From NCBI GenBank assembly GCA_019454045.1, contig SKCR01018442.1:310001-374000 (forward strand): a stretch of DNA of 64,000 bases. Direction: 5' to 3'. The notes beneath the pieces were generated by a model. It had not been told where the DNA came from and did not search any database. It saw only the letters and a list, made by a program, of their open reading frames with translations. The first letter of the stretch is position 1, and each line of letters starts with the position of its first letter. The DNA is from Zanthoxylum bungeanum. Its lineage: Eukaryota; Streptophyta; Magnoliopsida; Sapindales; Rutaceae. This document shows positions 46,382 to 57,869 of the stretch, in pieces. A program made the position numbers and the translations under genes.

Positions 46382-48256
46382 TGATGAGTGGTAAATAGAT
46401 CGCTATTTTCCACTCCTTTAACTTAATATTTTGTATAGTTTCTTGAGTTTTGTGTATATTTTGATGTGTTTTGTGGTATTTTGTAGATAAATAAAATAAC
46501 AGGACTCTCTGGAGGCAATTCGGGGCCAAAACAGTGGAAAATGGACGAAAAGGGAAAAAATATAAATTTCCTTCTAAAATGTGCAGCTAACATGCGCCGA
46601 AAACGTGTCACAATCAGAGAAGTTTGCTAACATGCACACTTGCTAACATGCACCTGCCACGTGTCAACATCACAGCAAATCTGCTAACATGCGCCGGACA
46701 CGTGTCACCATCACATGCTGCCGACAGAAAACGTCATTGATGACACCAGTGTCACTACGCAAACACTCTTACGGGTCACGACGCCAAGCCAATAATTGAG
46801 ATAATAATTCTACCGACGCCACCTGTCACCATCTCGCGAAGCCGACGCCACGTGTCTTCAATCAACCACGCATCGCGACGCGCAAAGTTCCACGTGTCGC
46901 GACGCATGAGGCCAAATTTTCCCTATAAATGGAGGCCAAATTTCATTTGTAAAATCATATTTTCTTCTAAGGAATTCCTTAAGAATACTAAGAAGATTGT
47001 ATCTTGTTTGTTTATTTACAACTTTCAATATTTAATTTTATTTACTTTTACGTAATAGTATTTTCCTTTCTTTACTTTTCAGTTTTTACTTTTACGCAGT
47101 AGTACTTTCTTTTCTTTACTTTTCAGTTTTTACTATTCAGTAATGAAGAGGCAACTCCCCTCTGCTGGGGTGAAAGGTTAAGCTTTTATTACTAATATTT
47201 AGATTAATCTCCCTTAATTATAATATATAAACTATTTAAAACCTTACTTAATGAGGATATCGCCTTTATGGTCAGTTGGACTTTATAAAATTGGTTTTAA
47301 CCTGACTAAACTGGATACCGCCTGTATGGTCGGTTGGAATTAATTATAAACTTGATTTATTTAGGATACCGCCTATATGATCGGTTGGTAATTATCACGC
47401 AAAGTTAATATATTATATTAAGGGAGATATCTAAATAGAAGTAATAAAAGTGGATCCTCTAACCCCAGTATTTTATTTTATTGTATTTTTACTTTTTTTA
47501 ATTTACAGCATTTTCTTTATGTCTATTATTTTATTTAAGTTGTTACTAGCCTTAGATATGTGTCGTAACTAAGTCCATTATCTGGGGTTGTAAGGGGTTA
47601 TTTCATGTCTTGGGTAATATAAATGTTTACTTATTAAGTCTTAAGCTTAATGCTTCTTGTTAACTGGTCATTAATAAGATTGATCTGGTAAACTTAAAAT
47701 AAACTTGACAAAGGAATTTTAGGTTTCAGCCTTAGACTTAATAGCTCACAATCTTCCTTGAGGATAGATAACCCTTTAATAGATTTCCTTACAGGATAGA
47801 CATATACCTGTCGGGTGGGGATGGCCAAAATTGGAACTTAATCTTAATGAATTCAGGTAACTTGGTTGACATAGACATATGACTAATTGGGTTACACTGG
47901 GTATTTGCATTTGACCATCGACAGAGGCTTTTGCAGAATTTCGTGTTCCAGGTTAGTAAACCAATATATTACACAAACATAAGATAACTATTTCATCTTT
48001 AAAAGATATTGGAAAGATTCACAACCCTGGATAGTTTAATAATATTGAATTTTCCTTAATCTACTTTTGCGCTATTTTATCTACTTGTTTTAATTTAAAA
48101 TCATCATCTAATCAAACAATCAATTTATTAGATACTCGTAATTATTTGGCTTCATAAATTAATAGTTTAGGTATTAAGTCCTCGTGGGATCGATACTTTT
48201 TAAACTACTTGAACGATACGTGCGCTTGCGTTATACATGTGTGATTACGTCGGTCA
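46382..48256 (+). mobile_element. LTR D, 3' LTR of G+
   Basis: 1875 bp, TGATGAGTGG to CGGTCA. It keeps the 3' end that LTR A lost (TATACATGTGTGATTACG). TATAAAT at 46924-46930. CACGTGTC motifs lie at 46658, 46699, 46849 and 46891, with ACGTGTC at 46603. Confidence 0.88.
46603..46930 (+). promoter_or_regulatory. LTR D promoter: CACGTGTC array and TATA box
   Basis: Four perfect CACGTGTC motifs and one ACGTGTC lie within 330 bp upstream of TATAAAT. The motif at 46891 is 26 bp before the TATA box; the equivalent place in LTR A lacks it through a short deletion. Confidence 0.62.
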
Positions 48257-50002
48257 ATAACCATGCATCCAATACATAAAAGAACATAGCTTGAGAGAAG
48301 TTCAAACTTACCTAGCAAGATTCATGCAAAGATCCAATCTTATTCTCTTTGTTGAAATGGTTTGAGAACTTCCAAGAGTTGCAAGCTTCACTCCAAGATC
48401 CAATTTTGATTCCAATACTAGCAACCTTCACTTCAAGCTCCAATCTTTATTTCTCATAGATGAAATATTGTAGAGACCTCACAAGCTTCTCTAAACATTT
48501 CTCTAACTTAGGCTAATTTCTCCAAGAATTGCTTGTACTTAGCTTTCTCAAGCTTTTGTTTTGCTTAATTAAAACCTTCCTAAAGCTTGCTATTTATAGC
48601 AAAACTTAGACAATTTTTTAATTAATAAAGTTGTAATCAACTTTTAGGTGGGCTTAATCTAATTTTTCCAAATATGTTTAATTAGGAGTGACTAATCTCC
48701 ATTCTCTACCACTTTGATTTAATCCAATTAAATCAAGACAAGGATTATGAAATTGATTAGTACAATGTTTGTCACTTTGATTTAATCCAATTAAATCAAG
48801 CCAAAACAACTTATTATTACATACTTACAATTACCATAATATCCTCAAATAGTAGATATAATTATGATTTTATAATTAAGCCCTTTTGTAATTATTGAAT
48901 TAATCCAATTAATCCAATTAGGTCAAAGTAAATAATCAATGTTATCCAATAACACTTGATTATCTTAGTTGATAATTATAATATCGAATATTATCTTTTA
49001 TCAAAATTAATCGGCTATCCAAATGCTCAACGAGTATACTTCATATTAGGACTCTCTAAGTTCATACGCGTTCGTCATATAAGTCTAGCTAATGTGTACG
49101 CAATTTGGCCACCTCCAAATTTGCGAAGAACATGAATGACCTTTCTGAACTTCACATATGTTTAACAATCCCTCTTTCGTAGGCTATCCGAGTTGTACTT
49201 AGGAAATATATAATACACCGTCAAGTTTTCGAGCCGCATATCTCATGTCGGTATGTCCATGATTCTTCATAAGTGATGCGATCCACCCTAAGTGATAGAC
49301 TTTGGCCAAAGCTTTAAGAATCATGACTTTACTCACATAGATACTTAAACCCCTTATGGTACACATACGGGCCTACGAATCCTATCTTGCTTCGCACTTG
49401 ATTACTGAGTGCATCATCCACACCCAACGAATATTTAGAGGCCAGATCATTAAAGGTTTCTGACATACATGACATTAAAATGTGGAGGATCTCACATAAA
49501 ATCAATATTATCTTATAGTCAAAGGATCAAATATGCTACTCGACTCGAGGGGATTCCTATTGACGGTGGTGTGTACTTCCAACTAGTAGGAATCACATGT
49601 GAGTCATTCAGTATTCGATCCAACCAATACCCACACTTATATACGAGTTTCCAAAAGTCATGGTACATCGGGTTAAACCATTGGAACTCTAATTCTAATA
49701 TACGATATATGCTAGTCTTTAGGTTATAGGAATTCGATCGTATTTCAAAACCAACGACTAGGAATATATATACTTTAAGAATAATTTGCAATAGTAATAC
49801 TTATCTCAATGTTGGACCACCTAGTGTCCAGTATTACTACAAGACTATTCTAATATCGATGTCATTCTTAGCATATCTATACATCAATCTAATATGCATA
49901 ATGACAATATCATTAATAATGTATGAAATAAAAATGTAGTTATTTTATTAATAAATAATAAAATATACAATTCGATTGGCACTCCAAGCACCAACTCTAA
50001 TA
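48257..50002 (-). mobile_element. E2 solo LTR, right segment
   Basis: Reverse match to 15242-16850 of E1, starting (minus strand) at the AATTAGAGTTGG-like end at 50002. Diverged by point changes and small indels, including two copies of a CTTTGATTTAATCCAATTAA stretch. No ORF is credible. Confidence 0.82.
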
Positions 50003-50029
50003 AGAACCTTAGACAATTATGAACTTTCA
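50003..50029 (+). mobile_element. Last 27 bp of the F 5' LTR
   Basis: AGAACCTTAGACAATTATG continues the LTR interrupted at 7122. It matches the 3' LTR end at 54311-54337 and ends in CA. Confidence 0.75.
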
Positions 50030-50031
50030 AT

Positions 50032-50043
50032 TGGTATTAGAGT
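50032..50043 (+). other. Primer binding site of F (initiator-Met type)
   Basis: TGGTATTAGAGT differs by two transitions from TGGTATCAGAGC, the common copia PBS complementary to the 3' end of initiator tRNA-Met. It starts 2 bp after the LTR. Confidence 0.75.
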
Positions 50044-50142
50044 CTGAACTCGATCCTTGACCCTTTTAACTAGAAAAGAAGTCAACCCCTAAATTGTCCC
50101 TCATTATTTGACGAGACATAATATTTACATTAGAAGGTTTGT

Positions 50143-51953
50143 ATGAGAGCGTTCCTGAAATCCTTAGATGAGAGAGTCTAGATGACGGTAGAGTATGGTT
50201 GGAAACCTCACATGGTTATGATTGATGAGATCTCTTCCCCTAAAGATAAAATGACCTAGACTAAGGATGAGTTTGACGCTAGCAACATGAACAACAAGGC
50301 AATTAATGCCATTCTTGCTGCTGTTTGTTCTACTGAATTTAGGAGAATCTCAATGTATAAGATAGCAAAGGATGCTTGGGATATCCTTCAGACTGTGCAT
50401 GAGGGCACATTGTCTGTTAAAAATAATAGACTCCAAGAGCTTGCCACTAGATTTAAGATCGTTAGTATGAAAGACGATGAGACATTTGATGAGTTTTATG
50501 CTAAGATTAATGACATCATTAACACAAGTTTTAACCTATGTGAGACTATTTCTACCAATAGGATAGTGAGGAAAATCCTGAGATCCCTGTTTGACAAGTT
50601 CTTACCTAAGATCACAATCATCGAGGAGAGTAATGACCTAGATCACCTTAAATTAGAGGACCTTATAGGAATACTGCAGGTGTGTGAGAAGAAATTTACT
50701 GGTAATAAGAAGCCCAAAACTATAACGATGAAGATCGCGAAGGAAGTTGTTCATGATCAATCAAATGATGATGATAATGATAATCTCACGAATCATGATT
50801 TGGCCATATTTGTAAAGAAGATTAAGAAATTTCTTAAGATGAAGAACAGTGGTCATGACAGGGATATGAATGATATACCTAGAGAGAGTAAGCATAGTAG
50901 GACAGAGTCTAGAGATGATAGGGGTTACAAAACTCGTGGTATTCAGTGCCATGAGTGTGAAGGTCTTAGGCATATTAAATATTAGTGTCCCATTTACCTA
51001 AAATCTAAGGATAAGAAAGCCATGTCAACCTCTCTTAGAAATTCAGAAGGTGGCTATACTTTTGATGAGTATCCTAAAGATAAGAGCAATTTAATAGTCT
51101 TTGTTGCTAGTGTGACTGGTGAGAGAGAGGAAAATAGTAGTGATGAAGATGCTAGATTTGAATTCTCTCATGATGAGTTTGTAGATGAGGATAGTCTTCA
51201 GGTAGTTTATGCTGAACTATTTAATGAGAGTGTAGCCCAAAAAAAGATGAACATAGAGGTCAATAAGCGGCTGAAGGAAGTAGAGCTAGAAAACAATGAA
51301 GTTCAAACTAAGTTTAAGCACAGCCTTGTGATGATTGATGACCTCGAGGAGAGGAATAGAGGTCTAGTTGATAGAGTCAAAATTTTAGAAACTGAACTTG
51401 AAGATACTAGAACCCAGCTGTCTGTATTTTCTAGTGGGAATAAAAAACTAGACCGTATGTTAAAGATTAATGTTGAGCCTAATTATTATCATGTGTCATC
51501 ATCTAGAGTTGTGCATGTCTCTCCTAAACATGACTTAGGCAAGAAGCCTGTTGAGTTCAGTCATGTGATTCCTCATGATGTTTCTCATCCTGTGACCCAA
51601 ACTCAATCTAGAGGTATGGTGGGTAAACCTCGTTCTCATCTGAGGTTTGTGCCTGTATGCCATCATTATGGCAAGGCATGACACATTAGGCCTATGTGCT
51701 TTATGTTGCCCAAACATAAGAAAAGACCTAAGAGTGTGTCACCTAGATTTGATTCCTCAAATCTCATGTCGCAAGTTTCTGCACTAACCAAACAAGCACG
51801 ATTCCTTGGTGAGAAACTTGTTGTGTTAACTAGGAATTCTCAAGTGGAAGAGATTCTTAAGACTGTTTGGGTAAGGAAGCAATATGACTTCCCATCTACT
51901 TCTGAATGCCTTGATAGGCATGATGTGAGTGCACTTCGGTGTAAATCTCCTTA
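50143..51953 (+). pseudogene. SIRE-like gag of F with four premature stops
   Basis: One frame from ATG 50143 to 51951 contains about 600 codons with stops near 50182, 50261, 50983 and 51679. Order: UBN2-type gag core (AKDAWDILQTVHEGT, RFKIVSMKDDETFDEFYAKI), acidic/basic linker, zinc knuckle CHECEGLRHIKY with a stop before its last Cys, coiled coil (about 51240-51440, VNKRLKEVELENNE), second degraded knuckle CHHYGKA, basic tail. Two knuckles around a coiled coil fit SIRE gag. The intact protein would build particles. No pol follows. Confidence 0.82.
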
Positions 51954-53260
51954 GAAATTTCATGTCTTCCCATATGTGTGTTCGTGTGTTTTATATTTTT
52001 GCACATTTATTTTCTTTTCACTGCATATGAGTGTGTGTTTTGTTTTTGTTGTGTCCCTTGGTATATAGGATGGAAACACGGACATAAATTTCATAGCCGA
52101 TTTCGAATGGATGGTAGTATGATCTGCACTTGGGATATAACTCAACGTACCATTGAATAATGACAAGCTATTGTGTGTCTTTATATTTTTGGTGCGTGTT
52201 AAAACTGAAAAATGAAAAATAATAGAAAATGAAAAAGACCAAAAATATTTTTTTCCTGGCTAGTTAGAGTATGAAAAGCTTGTTGCATGTGCAACTAATG
52301 ATAAAAGCAAAAACCCTTCACTCGAAAGAGTTTTTATTTATAAGCTCATGATAGTTATTGGGAGAATAATATAGCATGCAACTAATGTTGCTTATTTTCA
52401 AGTCTCAGTGGTGCTGGGTTTGAACACATATTTTATGGACTTGGTTTGTTAAGAAATAAGATTTCTTTGGTTGTGTCCCGCTCATAAAATAAGGTCTTAA
52501 GCCTTGATTTATTGTGCATTTTTTTTCACACAAGTACTTGTTATGCTTTGGCGTTTATGTCATATGTATACGTGTAAATATTTAGTAGAATCTAAAGTGA
52601 TACATATTATTTCATGTCATAAACAACTAAGTACTGACTGAGTATCATTGTACTTGCTTGAAGTGTTGTTTCAGTCATTATTTTTATTGAATTTTTTTCT
52701 CTCATTGTGTATTTGTGTGTGCTTCATATTATTGCATACCTTTTCTTTTGCGGCATATTTCTGAGTCTTGTTTTTACTTTCCTTGTGTTATTTTTTCGAA
52801 TTGAGTAGGCGTGTTAGAGAGGGGGAATAAGTCCTGTGTGCATATACTCTCATGTGTTGTTTATCCTGGTACCTTCACCCTTTATCATTTCGTGACAAAA
52901 AGAGGGAGAGTAGTATATGAGAGAGTTGTAGTATATACATTTGATATCTCCGTTTTAAGAGGAGTAAGATTAAGGGGGAGTAGGATATCTACTATCTATG
53001 TATACATGCATGAGTTTTATCGCTTTTTTATCTGTTCTTTATAATCCCAGTGCTTTTTCACAGTATGTTGCTATTTGTGGATGTTTCAGGTAAGTAGATT
53101 TAGTAGATGTGGTGACATTGATTTCAAAACTACTTGGTTAGATATTAGATCAAGTGTTATTGTAATAAGACACTGTCTTTATGGTTGGCAGTTGGTTATT
53201 TTCCTTTTTTGGGTCTTTTATTGTAGTCTTTGTATTAGGTAGTGTTTTGTCACGAAATGC
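51954..53260 (+). other. 3' internal region of F (no pol)
   Basis: About 1.3 kb, T-rich, without protease, integrase or RT. It contains the shared ~100-nt module (52058-52157). Purine-rich GGGGGAATAAG and AAGGGGGAGTAGG stretches at about 52820 and 52972 resemble PPT-like repeats known near SIRE 3' ends. Small ORFs here are not supported. Confidence 0.65.
52058..52157 (+). other. Shared ~100-nt module, copy 4 (in copia F)
   Basis: Same strand as the element. Starts TTGGTATATAGGATGGAAAC and ends CGTACCATTGAATAA. TGGTA and TACCA at the ends still pair. The inner pair CAGAC/GTCTG became CGGAC/ATCTG, keeping four of five pairs including one G-U. It is in a gag-only copia element that is otherwise unrelated to the Tat/Ogre-like LTRs. 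Confidence 0.75.
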
Positions 53261-53273
53261 CAAAAGGGGAGAT
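53261..53273 (+). promoter_or_regulatory. Polypurine tract of F
   Basis: AAAAGGGGAGAT lies just before the 3' LTR start TGTAAGCCCC. Confidence 0.75.
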
Positions 53274-54337
53274 TGTAAGCCCCATTTTTATTGGCAATGT
53301 CCGTAACATAAAAAGTTCAATTGAGTTGTAATAAATCTTGAAGAAATTAGAGCAATTGGACTGGTATTTGGCAAATCTGGAGCAATTTCGTTAGTGATGT
53401 GTTTGTTGAAGCGTTCGAACGTGTGGCATTAGTGTCACATTCGTTGTTTGGTTCGAACGAAATATTCCAGAGAGCAAACGTTTGAGGTGCGTTCGAGTAA
53501 GCGTTCGAACGAAACATTCCAGCGAGCAAACATTCATGGTGCATTCGATTAAGCGTTCAAATGAACCTTTCCAAAGAGCACGAGTCGGCACGTGTTCGAG
53601 TAGCGTTCGAACACCCGTGCGTATTTGAGTTATTTTGGATGCGTTTTTAAGCCTTTTGATGTTGGAAACCCTAGATTTTGCCCTACCTATATAAACAAAC
53701 ATTAAGCCACATTCACAAGTGTTGAAAACATATTACTTTGAGTCAAAAATCACTTTAGTTTTTCAACCTTATTGTTCATCACCTTGAAGACTCTTTTGAA
53801 TCTCATGTCTTCGTTTCATTGGTGAGATCTTTGATTTACCATTAACATGACCAAACCCAATTTCCTCATCCTTCAGAGTTCTCAAGGAGGAAGATTGGTA
53901 GTCGGAGTTCCGGCATGCTTGCAGAGTTGATCCGCTCCAAGACTTTAGAGGTTCTGAAGAAATTCGTGGGGTACGCGCTCGAGGAGTTCTTCGAGTTCTT
54001 GCAGTCTAGAGGTACTAGAGTTGGTGGAGTTGCCACCATATGTCTTTTACCATTGCTGTAAGTTTTTCTCTATATAGTGGATTTGGGCTGGTAGCCGAGA
54101 TACCCGAAATGGTTTTTTACTCGCACGAGTTTTCCACTTCGTCACCAAAATAACTGTGTTGATTTTGTGCGATTGATTTATTTACTACATTATTTTTATT
54201 TGTGGTGAATTATAATTGTTAGACTTAAGGGTGTTTGTGAATTTAATTAATCCATAGTAACAATATTTAGGACTTGTATTAAAATATTTTAATAAATTCC
54301 ACATAAAGTCAGACTCTTAGACAATTATGAAATTTCA
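53274..54337 (+). mobile_element. 3' LTR of F
   Basis: 1064 bp, TGTAAGCCCC to AATTTCA. TATA box TATATAAA at 53688-53695. The TTCGAACG-type array at 53411-53620 lies in U3, 70-280 bp upstream of the TATA box. It matches the 5' LTR remnant. Confidence 0.87.
53411..53620 (+). repeat. TTCGAACG-type array in F U3
   Basis: Four to five units of about 55 bp with GCGTTCGAACG, GGTTCGAACGAAATATTCC, AAGCGTTCGAACGAAACATT and GTTCGAGTAGCGTTCGAAC. The last also occurs in the I-2 arrays. The 5' LTR copy is at 6258-6428. Confidence 0.8.
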
Positions 54338-54553
54338 GATACTATCCTAACCAAAAGTTTAAACACAACAGGGCCTAATAAAAAATCATTTATCTTTTCT
54401 TTATCTTATCAAAGTTGGATTCCACTCACCCCTTGAACATGAAAAGATCTACCTCTTTCACTCCCATGCACAAACGACACACAGTCCACCACTATGAAAA
54501 TTGAAAAGTTACACACATTTGGGTAAAATAAGGAATTAAACCCTGAATAAACC

Positions 54554-54690
54554 TGTCATACTACGTGACCAAAAAAAAATAAAAAAAAATTAAGGGGTCG
54601 TGACACATTTTTTTTTCAGCATTTCTTTCTCTTCCATTTTTTCTTTCTTTCTCTTTCCTTCCTTTCTCCCAAATACACTCTCTATCAAAT
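54554..54690 (+). mobile_element. K 5' LTR remnant
   Basis: Starts TGTCATACTACGTGACC and matches the first ~135 bp of the LTRs at 55505 and 57870. It then switches to integrase sequence at about 54690. Confidence 0.8.
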
Positions 54691-54692
54691 TA

Positions 54693-55467
54693 TTCCACCC
54701 TCAAACTGACGGTCAGTCAGAGCGGATTATTCAAACGTTAGAAGATTTGTTGAGATTGTGTGTTTCGATATAAATGGAAGTTGGGGTGAACATTTGCATT
54801 TGATCGAGTTCGCTTATAACTATAGTTTTTTTTACTAGAATTGGCATGACTCCATTTGAGGCTTTACGAGAGAGGCGATTTAAGACTTTTGTTTGTTAGG
54901 GCGAGGTTGGAGATGGACAGATTCATGGCTCAAACTTGGTAGATATGACATCTGAGGATCAGGTTGATCCGAGCGAGACTGTTGGTTGAGTAGAATCGAT
55001 AGAAGAGTTTTGTAAACAGTATGGGGTATGATCTCGAGTACCAAATTGGGGATACAGTATTCTTGAAAATTTCTTCTTGGGAGGGAGCATTGAGGTTTGG
55101 TCGGAAGAGAACGTCTTCTTCGAGCTGTAATGGTTCTTTTGAGATTTTGAAGAGAGAGGGAAAAATGACGTATCGTCTAGCATTATCACCGGAATTAGAA
55201 GGGATTCATAAAGTGATTCGTATATTCGTTCTAACGAAGTTTGTACCAGACTATTGTCACATTTTAGAAAGTTAACCATTGAGCCTGAGCAAGAGCTTGA
55301 CATACGAAGATCAGCCCGTGGAGATCATAGATCAAAAGATTCGAGAGTTGAGATCCAGATGTATTTCTCTTGTAAAGGTTTTGTGGACTAATCATCACAT
55401 TCAGGATGCGACTTGGGAAGTGGAAGTGGATTTGAAGGAGAAATTCCAGAACTATTTGAGGATTTAG
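54693..55467 (+). pseudogene. K integrase C-terminus, copy 1
   Basis: Begins at FHPQTDGQSERIIQTLEDLL, just around the catalytic Glu region, then HLHLIEFAYNYSFF and MTPFEALRERRFKTFV. It continues in another frame with LEYQIGDTVFLKIS and KMTYRLALSPELEGIHKVIR. It ends with EIIDQKIRELRSRCI and TNHHIQDATWEVE, a chromodomain-like tail, stop at 55465. Several stops and a frameshift break it. Confidence 0.82.
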
Positions 55468-55504
55468 AAATTTCGGGGACGAAATTTTTGTAAGGTGGGT
55501 AGAT

Positions 55505-56555
55505 TGTAATACTACGTCACAAAAAAAAAAAAATTTAAGGGGCCGTGACACATTTTTTCAGCATTTCTTTCTCTTCCATTTTTTCTTTCTTTCTTTTTCC
55601 TTCATTTCTCCCAAATACTCTCTCTCTCAACTTAATCTTTAAACCGCCGCCGCCGCTTCACCGTCGACCTTCTGCCACCACGCGTCGGTCCGCCAGAAAG
55701 CTGCCGCCGTCAACTTTCCAGATCCGCCGAGATCGACGCCATCGAACACCGGACGCGCCATCACGCTCCGTCTGAAGGGAGCGACTCGTCGCCGTCGTTT
55801 CTGCATTTTTCGGCCATCTCCGATCACTTCTGACGGCCACCTCCGGTGAGTGGGTACTTTTCAGGCTAAGATCTTTCCAACGCCAGTGGTCACTTCCGGA
55901 TCCAACATCGTTTGGATTGTTTTCCGTTTTGTAAATTACCAGTAATTCGGGATTTGTACTGGAAGTCGAGATCCGACCGTTGGATCGGCCATCCAAATGT
56001 ATCAGATTGTTGCTCTCGATTATACGAGCGTTTTGGTATATATATCCACCGTTGAAAGTATCTGGTTGTGGGGCCCGCTTTTTGGTAGTGGGGCCCGATT
56101 TTCGTTGTGGGGCCCGCTTATCTCGGTAAGAGTATCAGCAAGTTCCGAAGTCATTCTTCGCTGTGATCCTTGAGATGTTGCTGACCAGTGGATCTTTCTT
56201 TGAGAGGTTGGAGATCGTTGGAGCTCGGTATGTGATTATTATCATTTTGGGGGTGTAAATGATAGAATTGGAAAGTTTTGGACATAATTGTAAATTCTGG
56301 CTTTTAGGGGTTAAATAGTAATATTTAAGAATTGTAGGACTATTTGGGCATATTAGAAAGTTTAGGGGTTAAATCGTAATTTTGGATAATTGAGGGACCT
56401 GATCTTAATTTTATATTTTTCAGATTCTTTGCGAGAAGATAGATATATTAAGGCTTTTACATGGATAGAGGTAAGTACACTCTGTGGTGATTCTCTTAAC
56501 ATATTGTTTGATGATTGATGGTTGTGGTGAGAGTCGGTATATATAAATATAATGG

Positions 56556-56605
<50 letters not shown>

Positions 56606-57115
56606 TATATATATATATTAAATATATTTTGTTGAGATATAATATTGAGATATTGAAAGCATGATAAATATGAAATCATGATTGTTGAGATGAGATTGAT
56701 GGATTGGATGTGAGATGTGATTGTATTGGATGATGTGTGTTGTTGTGTTATGCTGCCGGGTTTTGTATAATAGTGGTCGGATTTGAGATGAGATGTGATG
56801 ATACATCAGATGATATGAGATGATCAAAACCTTGGGAGTTGTGATGAGGTACTCTCCCATTGGTTTTTGATTGGGGGTATACGGGGACTCCCCCATTGGT
56901 TATATTTCACTCACATTTTGCGAGTTGATATGGTTGGAAACCTTGGAGTTGTGATGAGGTACTCTCTCATTGGTTTCAATCCTCTGTTATACTAAACCCG
57001 GATTAGCAACCATGTTTGATGAATGTTTGTATTGTTGTGGGATGATTGTTGTGATGATATTATATATATATGTTATTTTCATATATTGTATTATAATATA
57101 TGTTATTAGCATGGG
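55505..57115 (+). mobile_element. K middle LTR, 3'-truncated
   Basis: Starts TGTAATACTACGTCAC after the PPT-like AAGGTGGGTAGAT. It matches the first ~1.6 kb of 57870-60116. A (TA)n run lies at 56558-56602. It stops at about 57115, where integrase sequence begins again. Confidence 0.82.
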
Positions 57116-57117
57116 TT

Positions 57118-57832
57118 AGGATTGTGTGTTTCGATATAAATGAAAGTTGGGGTGAACATTTGCATTTGATCGAGTTCGCCTATAACTATAGCTTTTTTAC
57201 TAGAATTGGCATGACTCCATTTGAGGCTTTACGAGAGAGGCGATTTAAGACTTTTGTTTATTGGGGCGAGGTTGGAGATGGACAGATTCTTGGCTCAAAC
57301 TTGGTAGATATGACATCTGAGGATCAGGTTAATCCGAGCGAGACTGTTGGTTGAGTAGAATCGATAGAAGAATTTTGTAAACAGTATGGGGTATGATCTC
57401 GAGTACCAAATTGGGGATACAGTATTCTTGAAAATTTCTTCTTGGGAGGGAGCATTGAGGTTTGGTCGGAAGAGAACGTCTTCTTCGAGCTGTAATGGTT
57501 CTTTTGAGATTTTGAAGAGAGAGGGAAAAATGACGTATCGTCTAGCATTATCACCGGAATTAGAAGGGATTCATAAAGTGATTCATATATTCGTTCTAAC
57601 GAAGTTTGTACCAGACTATTGTCACATTTTAGAAAGTTAACCGTTGGGCCTGAGCAAGAGCTTGACATACGAAGATCAGCCCGTGGAGATCATAGATCAA
57701 AAGATTCGAGAGTTGAGATCCAGATGTATTTCTCTTGTAAAGGTTTTGTGGACTAATCATCATATTCAGGATGCAACTTGGGAAGTGGAACTGGATTTGA
57801 AGGAGAAATTCCAGAACTATTTGAGGATTTAG
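57118..57832 (+). pseudogene. K integrase C-terminus, copy 2
   Basis: Near-identical to copy 1, beginning slightly later (VCFDINESWGEHLHLIEFAY). Differences include His for Arg (HKVIHIF) and Leu for Val in the tail. It ends with the same chromodomain-like tail, stop at 57830. Broken by a frameshift near 57360. Confidence 0.82.
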
Positions 57833-57869
57833 AAATTTCGAGGACGAAAGTTTTGTAAGGTGGGTAAAT

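Larger units (their letters stand above)
7846..48256 (+). mobile_element. Athila-like Ty3/gypsy element G+
   Basis: The element carries LTR A (7846-9708), gag-pol remnants (9711-14009), an accessory ORF (14149-14724), a captured LOG gene (14964-17900, split by E1), a 3' UTR split by G-, PPT (46366-46381) and LTR D (46382-48256). Without nested elements it is about 10.95 kb. Flanks GTAAC (7841-7845) and ATAAC (48257-48261) are a TSD with one mismatch. The gag and RT motifs are typical of Athila. The 3' end of LTR A, the PBS and most of gag are deleted at 9708/9709. Confidence 0.88.
7123..50002 (-). mobile_element. Solo LTR E2, split by G+
   Basis: On the minus strand this runs from 50002 to 7123, and it is interrupted by the whole G+ block (7846-48256). 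Without it the unit is about 2.46 kb, close to the 2332 bp of the second copy E1 (15242-17573), which it matches in reverse. It is bounded by a perfect 5-bp TSD, AGAAC, at 7118-7122 and 50003-50007. The left end reads TGTTGGGG; the right end reads TCTAATA, a decayed CTAACA. No internal region or second LTR exists, so this is a solo LTR, the usual product of LTR-LTR recombination. Confidence 0.85.
6257..54337 (+). mobile_element. SIRE-like copia element F (outermost element of the nest)
   Basis: Once the nested 7123-50002 block is removed, this is a copia element of about 5.2 kb. Parts in order: 5' LTR lacking its first ~157 bp, PBS of initiator-Met type at 50032, gag, a non-coding 3' region, PPT at 53261-53273, and 3' LTR 53274-54337. 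The gag with two zinc knuckles and a coiled coil between them fits the SIRE/Maximus lineage. Protease, integrase, RT and RNase H are absent, so it is gag-only and would need help to move. It is the oldest layer here, because all other nested elements sit inside it. Confidence 0.82.

Noticed and set aside
55545..56000. GC-rich frames near 55545-55996 and 57917-58147
   Set aside because: They lie inside LTRs of K, are Arg/Pro-rich in any frame and lack support; they reflect GC-rich LTR sequence.
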